DNA from: Cytophagales bacterium
GTDB lineage: Bacteria; Bacteroidota; Bacteroidia; Cytophagales; Spirosomataceae
Reading direction: 5' to 3'
Assembly: GCA_013205605.1 (NCBI GenBank)
Contig: JABMMK010000100.1
Coordinates: 1-6,820 of the forward strand
DNA length: 6,820 nt
Part shown: piece by piece, positions 1 to 5,666 of the stretch
Numbering within the stretch: the stretch's first letter is position 1
Layout of the letters: every line of letters starts with the position of its first letter
Notes under the pieces: generated by a model
The model's database searches: none
Told to the model about the DNA's origin: nothing
The model's input: only the letters and a program-made list of their open reading frames with translations
Program-made: the position numbers and the translations under genes

Positions 1-5
1 AAAAA

Positions 6-1550
6 ATGTTTTTAACGATCGCCCTTAGCTTATTAAGTTTTGTTCCAGCAGATTCTTTGACACACCAGCTCGTGGTAGGATCCTACACACAAACTGGAAA
101 TCCAGGCATTGAAGTCTTTGACATCAGCCTTCAAAGTGGAAAATCAAGAAAAGCCTACGATTTGAAAGCGCCCGCCGCATCGTTCCAACAAATTTCCGCG
201 GATGGCCAATATTTATTTTCGATTACGGAGGAAGCGGGGGGTAAGTCGGCCGTTAGTTCATTCGTAAAAAATGCAAGAGGCCAATTTGAAAAAATAAATT
301 CAAGCTTAACCGTTAGCCCTGGACCCTGTTTTGTTTTATACCGAGAGGCGAGCAAAACCTTGTATTTGGCCAATTATTCCGGTGGAAGTTTAAGTATTTT
401 TAAAACATTTGAGGGCCGTATTTCTCCCATTGTTCAGCTCATTCAATACACAGGATCAAGCGCACATCCATCGCGTCAAAAGGAACCACATGCACACATG
501 GCCATCCTTTCTCCTGATCAAAATTACCTATATGTGAATGATTTGGGGACGGATAAAATATACCAACATAAAATTTTTGCGGATGGTTCGTTGGAAGAGA
601 AATTTACAGCCACAACCGTACCGGCAGGCCAAGGTCCTCGGCATTTAATATTTAACAAAGCTGGCACTAACGCCTATTTAATTACCGAGTTAAAGGGGCA
701 GGTCGACGTATTTAAAGTGAGCGACAACCAACTAAATTTAGTTCAAACGTTGGATGCAGATACGGCAAAATCTCCAGATAAAGGAAGTGCCGATATTCAC
801 CTTTCCCCGAATGAAAAATGGCTAATCAGTTCTAATCGGATCAGTTCGAATGAGCTAACTATTTTCTCTGTGCAAGCCGATGGGCTTTTAAAAAAAGTGA
901 AACATTTGACTGTTGCGCGCAAACCTAGGAATTTTAATTTCGACCCAACAGGCCATTTTGTATATGTGGCGAGTCAAGATGATCATAAAGTGGAAGTATA
1001 TTCCTTTAACGATCAAACAGGGGAATTAACAAATACGCACCAAGACATTTTAGTACAGGCCCCTGTCAGCCTACATTTCATTGAAAAAGAAATCGATGCA
1101 GAAGCACAAATCAAAGCCTTAAAAATTGGATTGAAAGCACCTTCGCCAGCTATTGCTAATTACATAAAATGTGTGGTTTCTGGAAAAATGGTTTATTTGT
1201 CAGGGCATATTCCAGACAAACCTGAGGGTGGCCAGGTGGTTGGAAAATTAGGCAAAGAGCTCAGTGTTGAGCAAGGTCAATTAGCCGCGCGCCTGGTAGG
1301 AATTAATTTACTATCCACTCTAAAAGCAAACATAGGTGATCTAAATCGTGTGAAAAGAATTGTCAAGGTCAATGGATTTGTCAATTCAGAATCTAATTTT
1401 ACCCAACAGGCTGTTGTGATGAATGGGTTCTCCAATCTGATGGTAGACATATTTGGAGAGCGTGGCCGACATACCCGCTCATCCATTGGCGTCAATGTGT
1501 TGCCCAATAATGTGGCCGTGGAAATTGATATGGTGATTGAATTGAAGTAA
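6..1550 (+). CDS. Exported lactonase-type beta-propeller fused to a C-terminal RidA (YjgF/UK114) domain
   Basis: Residues about 17-358 form a 6-phosphogluconolactonase (YbhE/Pgl)-type seven-bladed propeller. Family signatures are visible: EPHAH (160-164), GPRH (210-213), SADIH (261-265) and PRNF (307-310). Residues about 363-514 form a separate RidA-family domain of the larger, roughly 150-residue subtype, with VYLSGHIP and VEQGQLAARLVG motifs. R491 and E506 match the conserved substrate-carboxylate Arg and the late Glu of RidA. Propellers of this family open lactones or act as muconate-type cyclases; RidA hydrolyses reactive enamines/imines such as 2-aminoacrylate. The N-terminus has a hydrophobic segment (2-13) and a likely signal peptidase I site after V13-P14-A15, so export is inferred. 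It lacks the usual positive n-region, and the codon before this ATG is AAA, so the true start may lie just outside the window. The fusion is the oddity, since both domains normally occur alone. Domain assignments are solid; substrate is unknown. Confidence 0.9.
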   Translation: MFLTIALSLLSFVPADSLTHQLVVGSYTQTGNPGIEVFDISLQSGKSRKAYDLKAPAASFQQISADGQYLFSITEEAGGKSAVSSFVKNARGQFEKINSSLTVSPGPCFVLYREASKTLYLANYSGGSLSIFKTFEGRISPIVQLIQYTGSSAHPSRQKEPHAHMAILSPDQNYLYVNDLGTDKIYQHKIFADGSLEEKFTATTVPAGQGPRHLIFNKAGTNAYLITELKGQVDVFKVSDNQLNLVQTLDADTAKSPDKGSADIHLSPNEKWLISSNRISSNELTIFSVQADGLLKKVKHLTVARKPRNFNFDPTGHFVYVASQDDHKVEVYSFNDQTGELTNTHQDILVQAPVSLHFIEKEIDAEAQIKALKIGLKAPSPAIANYIKCVVSGKMVYLSGHIPDKPEGGQVVGKLGKELSVEQGQLAARLVGINLLSTLKANIGDLNRVKRIVKVNGFVNSESNFTQQAVVMNGFSNLMVDIFGERGRHTRSSIGVNVLPNNVAVEIDMVIELK

Positions 1551-1554
1551 AATA

Positions 1555-2832
1555 TTAAGCCGCTGCCATTTCTTTAATCGCTTTAACCAACACATCTAAC
1601 TCGGCGGTGGAGGTAAAAACATTGGCCGTGATTCTGCATCCATGCACATTTGAATTGTCGATGCCCACCGTATAAATTCCATATTTATCTAACAGCTTGG
1701 TGGCTAAATCCTTCGTTGCCATCCCCTTAATTCCCACATTGGCAATCGCACAAGTGCGCGCAGGATCCTTGGGCGTATTCATTAATACATTAGGAATATT
1801 TCGAACACGAGAAGTCCAATAATTTTGCAAATATCGCAATCGGGCCAATTTATTTTCGGGACCCATTTTTTTATAAAATTCGATAGAACTTGAAATAGCT
1901 AAATGTGCATGCACAGGATGCGTCCCCAAATGACTTAATCGCTTAATATCAAACTCCTCATCTGGAAATTCCGCCTCCGCAATCAACGGCCAAATCTTCG
2001 CAATCTTTTCTTTTTTAACATATAAGATTCCGACGCCTAAAGGAACAGCCAACCATTTATGTAAACTAGCTCCATAATAATCACAACCCAACTCCGGTAA
2101 TGTGTAAATGAGTTGGGCCACCGCATGCGCTCCATCCACCATCACCTCCACGCCTTTTTCATGCGCCATTTGGCATATTTTTTTAACCGGCATCACCTGG
2201 CCAGAAATGTTGACCACATGAGAAATTAACAACAACTTGGTTTTTGGCGTAATTGCTTTTGCATACAACTGGACAAGTTCATCATCTGAAACAGGATCCA
2301 AAGGCAATGAAACCACATTATTTTTTACGCCATATCGCTTAGCGACCATTTTAAACATGTCCAACATAGCCGGATAATCTTGCTCGGCCATCACCGCTTC
2401 ATCCCCTGATTTCCAAGGATATCCGCCAATAATCATATCCAATGATTCAGTGGTATTGCGGGTTAGCGTCAACTCTTTGGCTGAACAGCCCATTAATTCC
2501 GCGACTTGACTCGTTGCTTTTTCCCGATTAGCCACTTGAGCCGTTCGCATGTAATAAGCCCCCTGTAAATTTACCTCACGAATATGCTTAATATGCTGAT
2601 CTAAAATCTCTTCTGGAAGTATGTTATAATACCCGCTTTCCAAATTAATATGCTCCGGTTTCAAGCGATATAATTTACGGTATTGGGCCCAATACACCTC
2701 GTCAATAGCTAAATCAGCCGGATTTTTATCCTGCGCATACACTAGCAATTCTTCGATTTTATGGACAGGGCTATCCAGACTTGCGAAGCCTAAAAACAAT
2801 GCTATGTTTTTCAAAAAGACTCTTTTTTCCAT
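1555..2832 (-). CDS. Class V PLP-dependent aminotransferase family protein (isopenicillin N epimerase/cysteine desulfurase-like)
   Basis: This is a 425-residue fold-type I PLP enzyme, a normal length for the family. Visible active-site elements are TRNTTES (124-130, phosphate-binding region), H205 in LISHVVNISG, D233 and H236 in DGAHAVAQ (pyridine contacts), the Schiff-base lysine K259 in ASLHKW, and R400 in GCRITAN near the C-terminus, where class V enzymes bind a substrate carboxylate. There is no reactive-cysteine loop like that of IscS, so a desulfurase role is less likely than an epimerase, lyase or transaminase; the reaction cannot be fixed from sequence. The N-terminus (MEKRVFLKN, then a short hydrophobic run to about residue 18) resembles a Tat signal with KR in place of RR, so periplasmic export is possible but uncertain. 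The gene lies 22 nt downstream of the membrane hydroxylase gene and is probably cotranscribed with it; it ends 4 nt from the convergent lactonase-RidA gene. Confidence 0.9.
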   Translation of the reverse strand: MEKRVFLKNIALFLGFASLDSPVHKIEELLVYAQDKNPADLAIDEVYWAQYRKLYRLKPEHINLESGYYNILPEEILDQHIKHIREVNLQGAYYMRTAQVANREKATSQVAELMGCSAKELTLTRNTTESLDMIIGGYPWKSGDEAVMAEQDYPAMLDMFKMVAKRYGVKNNVVSLPLDPVSDDELVQLYAKAITPKTKLLLISHVVNISGQVMPVKKICQMAHEKGVEVMVDGAHAVAQLIYTLPELGCDYYGASLHKWLAVPLGVGILYVKKEKIAKIWPLIAEAEFPDEEFDIKRLSHLGTHPVHAHLAISSSIEFYKKMGPENKLARLRYLQNYWTSRVRNIPNVLMNTPKDPARTCAIANVGIKGMATKDLATKLLDKYGIYTVGIDNSNVHGCRITANVFTSTAELDVLVKAIKEMAAA

Positions 2833-2854
2833 TGATCTCTAAAATTTGACCGGA

Positions 2855-3676
2855 TCAGTAATCCGTTTTAATGTCTTTATTGAACGGTAAACCTAATTGG
2901 TACGTCATATTTTTATCCTGCTCTCCATCTAAAACATCTAACCCATAGCGGATTTCCGATAATTCCATGACTTGAAAAGTACCAAAAATATGATCCCAAA
3001 TAGAAAAGATATTGCCAAAATTGGAATCTGTTTGGGGCCTCACCACATGGTGATGAATCTTATGCATATTAGGCGAAACAATAACATAGGAAATCACTTT
3101 ATCCACTGCTACTGGCAAAGAAATATTGGCATGATTAAACTGTGACAACAAAGCACTCACACTTTGATATACCATCACTAACCACATAGGTGCCCCACAA
3201 ACAAATACGCCAATCAGCGTAAAAATGGCCCGAAATACACTCTCACCGGGATGGTGGCGATTAGCCGTCGTCGTATCCACGTGCGTATCTGCATGATGCA
3301 CCATATGAAATTTCCAAAGAACTTTAACCTTATGCTCAATCCAATGAATCAAATAAGCACCCACTAAATCCAATAACAACATGCCCATTAAAAAGAAAAG
3401 CCATGTGGGCATCGCGTACATTTGCAAGAGCCCAAAATGATTTAAAACAGTCCAGTCACTCGCTTGAACAATGATGGTAGCAAAAATGAAATTAATGATG
3501 ATGGTCGTTAACGTAAAAATCAAATTTAACTTAGCATGCTTCCACTTCCCATAATCATTTTTAAACATCGGAATCGCTCCCTCGATGATCCAAAAAAAAG
3601 TAATTCCTCCAGCTAAAATAAGCGCTCGATGTGAGCTAGGAATGGTATCAAAATAAGCAATCATTTGTTCTAACAT
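2855..3676 (-). CDS. Sterol desaturase/fatty acid hydroxylase family membrane protein
   Basis: This 273-residue integral membrane protein belongs to the fatty acid hydroxylase superfamily (di-iron, O2-dependent). The histidine ligand pattern is complete: H111-x3-H115, H124-x2-H127-H128, H141-H142 in NRHHPGE, H182 in FNHANI, and H205-x2-H208-H209. Hydrophobic stretches at about 15-35, 49-71, 91-111 and 148-172 are likely membrane segments, with the histidines on the cytoplasmic side as in relatives. The C-terminal TDSNFGNIFSIWDHIFGTF block is typical of the bacterial sterol desaturase/alkylglycerol monooxygenase-like branch. The substrate is probably a lipid chain, sterol-like or ether lipid, but it cannot be chosen from sequence. 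A carotenoid hydroxylase is a weaker alternative because the protein is longer and carries this TDSN...GT block. It probably forms a transcription unit with the downstream PLP enzyme (22-nt gap). The start ATG has no clear Shine-Dalgarno sequence. Confidence 0.9.
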   Translation of the reverse strand: MLEQMIAYFDTIPSSHRALILAGGITFFWIIEGAIPMFKNDYGKWKHAKLNLIFTLTTIIINFIFATIIVQASDWTVLNHFGLLQMYAMPTWLFFLMGMLLLDLVGAYLIHWIEHKVKVLWKFHMVHHADTHVDTTTANRHHPGESVFRAIFTLIGVFVCGAPMWLVMVYQSVSALLSQFNHANISLPVAVDKVISYVIVSPNMHKIHHHVVRPQTDSNFGNIFSIWDHIFGTFQVMELSEIRYGLDVLDGEQDKNMTYQLGLPFNKDIKTDY

Positions 3677-3712
3677 AGCTAATCTTATTTAAAATGGTTT
3701 TCTGCAAAATCC

Positions 3713-3755
3713 AAAAAAAGGACTCATGATGGTTGACGCACGAAAAACCCATCAC
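3713..3755 (-). terminator. Weak candidate intrinsic terminator after the FGE gene
   Basis: On the minus strand GTGATGG (3755-3749) can pair with CCATCAT (3732-3726, one G-U pair at the end) around a 16-nt loop. The run gagtcc and then seven T (3719-3713) follow. The stem is short and the T-run is separated by 6 nt, so this is a weak terminator. It would end the FGE transcript before the hydroxylase gene. Confidence 0.3.
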
Positions 3756-3769
3756 CCCTTTTCAACTTA

Positions 3770-3777
3770 CAAATTTA
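3770..3777 (-). promoter_or_regulatory. Candidate Bacteroidota -7 promoter element for the hydroxylase/PLP-enzyme pair
   Basis: The minus strand reads TAAATTTG, an exact match to the Bacteroidota -7 consensus TAnnTTTG, overlapping the TAA stop of the FGE gene. The upstream -33 TTTG-like element is poor: only TTTT at 3799-3796, with about 18 nt spacing. A start near 3763 would give a leader of roughly 87 nt before the hydroxylase ATG, and that transcript would run through the terminator-like hairpin, so the two calls compete. Confidence 0.3.
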
Positions 3778-4875
3778 TAAATCCTTCACACAACGAAAAC
3801 CGGTATGCTCCAAACCGGAATCAGGACTTGATTTCATTCTAGCTGCCACTCGGTAACTAGCACAATACGAATCATTGCACAAAAATGACCCGCCACGCAT
3901 AACTTTTTTGGGAATTCCTGGCTCATCTGGATCAAAACTATCCTTGGGACCTCGAGGAGAAATCGCCAGTTTAGGTTTTAATACTTTATAATAATCTGGC
4001 CTGTAATTATCAAAACACCACTCCCAAACATTTCCTCCCATATCCGACAAGCCAAAGCCATTCGCTTGAAAACTTTTTACGGGTGCCGTGGTAAATTTAT
4101 ATCCATCTTTAGCCTCATCTTGATAAGGAAATTTTCCTTGCCATGTATTTGCCTTGATTTTTCCCTTGTCCACCGATTCGGCGCCCCATGGATATTCCAT
4201 GTTTTTTAAGCCTCCTCGAGCAGCCCATTCCCATTCCGCTTCTGTGGGCAAACGTTTACCCGCCCATTTCGCATATGCCTGCGCATCATCCCAAGAGACC
4301 TGAACCACTGGATGATTTTCTTTTCCCTTAATATCAGAAAGAGGACCTGATGGATGACGCCAATCCGCCCCACGCTTAAATTGCCACCATTGACTATAAT
4401 CATTTAAGTTTACGGGGCCGGTCGTCGGCATGAAAACTAAGGAACTGGCGGCCAACAAAGAATCCGGGGGTTTTGGGGTGCCAACAGGTACCTGCTTTTT
4501 CATTTCTTCCCAATCAATCGGCCGTTCTGCCGTGGTCACATAACCCGTCGCCTGAACAAACTCCTGAAATTGAGCATTTGTCACCTCGGTTTGATCCATC
4601 CAGAAACCGGGTAGCTTAACCATATGAACAGGATACTCATCTGTTCTTCCCTCTTTTGTGTGAGAACCCATGCCAAATATACCCGCTGGAATTCGAACCA
4701 TTCCCTGCACAATTAGTTCCTTGGCATTGCTCGGCTTGCTGACATTTTTAGCCAATATAAAACCCCTTTTTGTGGGTACAGGCACATGGCAAACAGGTAT
4801 TTTTTTTGTTTGGGCCAACATACTAAACCCACAAAAAATGAGTGCCAATAAAACCTTTATTTTCAATCTAGTCAT
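3775..4875 (-). CDS. Secreted formylglycine-generating enzyme (SUMF1/FGE family) with both catalytic cysteines
   Basis: FGE oxidises the active-site cysteine of type I sulfatases (CxPxR motif) to C-alpha-formylglycine, using O2 and copper. Residues 1-21 are a Sec signal peptide: basic TRLKIK, then a hydrophobic core, with probable cleavage after A21 before QTKK. The FGE-sulfatase domain spans about 57-364: VRIPAGIFGMGS (60-71), DQTEVTNAQF (94-103), RLPTEAEWEWAARGG (208-222), NTWQGKFP (243-250), GGNVWEWC (280-287) and MRGGSFLCNDSYC (326-338). C333 and C338 have the C-x4-C spacing and context of the human FGE pair C336/C341, and the following YRVAAR and TGFRC match as well. Many SUMF1-fold proteins, such as EgtB and the GldJ/GldK gliding lipoproteins, lack this pair, so a true FGE is strongly favoured. 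A lone C29 precedes the domain. No sulfatase gene is in the window. It is the first gene of the minus-strand block and faces the pxp operon. Confidence 0.9.
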   Translation of the reverse strand: MTRLKIKVLLALIFCGFSMLAQTKKIPVCHVPVPTKRGFILAKNVSKPSNAKELIVQGMVRIPAGIFGMGSHTKEGRTDEYPVHMVKLPGFWMDQTEVTNAQFQEFVQATGYVTTAERPIDWEEMKKQVPVGTPKPPDSLLAASSLVFMPTTGPVNLNDYSQWWQFKRGADWRHPSGPLSDIKGKENHPVVQVSWDDAQAYAKWAGKRLPTEAEWEWAARGGLKNMEYPWGAESVDKGKIKANTWQGKFPYQDEAKDGYKFTTAPVKSFQANGFGLSDMGGNVWEWCFDNYRPDYYKVLKPKLAISPRGPKDSFDPDEPGIPKKVMRGGSFLCNDSYCASYRVAARMKSSPDSGLEHTGFRCVKDL

Positions 4876-4886
4876 ATATTCATTTG

Positions 4887-4921
4887 AATTTGAGCCAAAC
4901 CCTTAGGTTTCATTTCAAATT
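4887..4921. promoter_or_regulatory. Nested palindrome in the divergent FGE/pxpB intergenic region (candidate operator)
   Basis: The outer arms AATTTGA (4887-4893) and TCAAATT (4915-4921) are perfect inverted repeats, as are the inner arms AAACC (4897-4901) and GGTTT (4906-4910) around CTTA. The two pairs share nearly the same centre (about 4904), with 3 and 4 unpaired nt between arms. The element begins 12 nt upstream of the FGE start and lies 67 nt before pxpB. The placement suits an operator for a dimeric regulator of one or both genes, or a hairpin in the FGE leader. No regulator gene is nearby. The rest of the 113-nt gap (4876-4988) is very AT-rich, and I see no clear promoter consensus in it. 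Confidence 0.35.
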
Positions 4922-4988
4922 GTTTTAGCTAATTTAATAAATTTTAGAACTTTTATCATCTAAATTACAAGGCTAAACTAAATTTATT

Positions 4989-5666
4989 ATGAATGCCGAA
5001 AATCTAAAAAGCTATGAAATTTATGCATTGGGCGATTCGGCAATCACTATCGAATTTGGGAAATACATTAATCCAGAGACCAACGACCTTGTCATTTCAC
5101 GTTTCAACCAATTTCAAGAAAATCCCATCAAAGGGGTCCTAGACCTCATTCCTTCCTATCATTCTTTGACTCTCTGCTACGATTTAAATGTCGTAGCCAA
5201 ACAAAAATCGGGCTTACATTCGCTAATAGACCAAGTAAAATCACGCTTAGAGGAGCCCATCGAATTACACACTCATTCAACCCAATTACATGAAGTCCCC
5301 GTAGTTTATGGCGGCAAAAATGGATCAGACTTGTGCCGAGTGAGCCAGGAAAAAGGAATTGACCTACAAGAAATTATTCGTTTACACGCTGAACCTACCT
5401 ATCGGGTCTATATGTTAGGCTTCATCCCAGGATTTGCTTATTTAGGAGAACTCAATAGTAAACTAACCATGCCCCGAAAGTCTGCTCCCCAGCCCATGGT
5501 CCCTGGCAGCATTGGAATCGCCGGTCTCCAAACAGGTATTTATCCATCCTTTTCCCCAGGGGGTTGGAACATCATCGGACATACCGATTACCCCCTTTTA
5601 GAAAATGGAATACCTATTCTTCAAGCGGGTGATCGAGTAAAATTTATTCCTTTAAATCAATTATGA
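4989..5666 (+). CDS. pxpB: 5-oxoprolinase subunit PxpB
   Basis: PxpB (formerly YbgJ; related to B. subtilis KipI) is one of three subunits of the cytoplasmic ATP-dependent 5-oxoprolinase, which opens 5-oxo-L-proline to L-glutamate. The 225-residue length is normal. The N-terminal part has ALGDSAITIEFG (13-24). The cyclophilin-like C-terminal part carries EVPVVYGGKNGSDL (102-115), YRVYMLGFIPGFAYLG (138-153) and IGIAGLQTGIYPSFSPGGW (175-193), all hallmark motifs. One small variation is IGHTD (196-200), where relatives usually have IGRTP. The ATG at 4989 follows an AT-rich leader without a Shine-Dalgarno sequence, as is usual in Bacteroidota; a second ATG at 4993 is out of frame. The stop overlaps the pxpC start as ATGA, suggesting translational coupling. 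This is the first gene of pxpBCA, in the same order as in E. coli. Confidence 0.95.
   Translation: MNAENLKSYEIYALGDSAITIEFGKYINPETNDLVISRFNQFQENPIKGVLDLIPSYHSLTLCYDLNVVAKQKSGLHSLIDQVKSRLEEPIELHTHSTQLHEVPVVYGGKNGSDLCRVSQEKGIDLQEIIRLHAEPTYRVYMLGFIPGFAYLGELNSKLTMPRKSAPQPMVPGSIGIAGLQTGIYPSFSPGGWNIIGHTDYPLLENGIPILQAGDRVKFIPLNQL

Noticed and set aside
155..373. Minus-strand open frame of 72 codons inside the lactonase-RidA gene
   Set aside because: It is fully contained in a strongly supported gene, has no recognisable protein features and looks like an antisense shadow.
1277..1507. Minus-strand open frame of 76 codons opposite the RidA domain
   Set aside because: The RidA motifs on the plus strand explain this stretch; the antisense product resembles nothing I know.
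1555..2832. PLP enzyme as a cysteine desulfurase (SufS/IscS)
   Set aside because: No reactive-cysteine loop is visible, no Fe-S assembly genes are nearby, and the N-terminus looks export-related.
4206..4403. Minus-strand open frame of 65 codons within FGE in another frame
   Set aside because: It overlaps the conserved FGE core in an alternative frame; a chance frame.
4831..4833. FGE as a lipoprotein cleaved at C15
   Set aside because: The residues before C15 are LIF; Phe at -1 does not fit a lipobox, and a signal peptidase I site after A21 fits better.
3775..4875. FGE-family protein as a GldJ/GldK gliding-motility lipoprotein
   Set aside because: The catalytic C-x4-C pair and close match to the true FGE active site, plus no lipobox, point to an active FGE.
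4670..4906. Plus-strand open frame of 78 codons spanning the FGE start and part of the divergent gap
   Set aside because: Mostly antisense to the FGE signal peptide and N-terminal domain. Its hydrophobicity comes from the antisense of the signal region and it has no family features.
4938..4945. TAAATTTT as the -7 promoter element of pxpB
   Set aside because: The last base departs from TAnnTTTG and the nearest upstream TTG (4920-4922) is only about 15 nt away; too weak in such AT-rich DNA.
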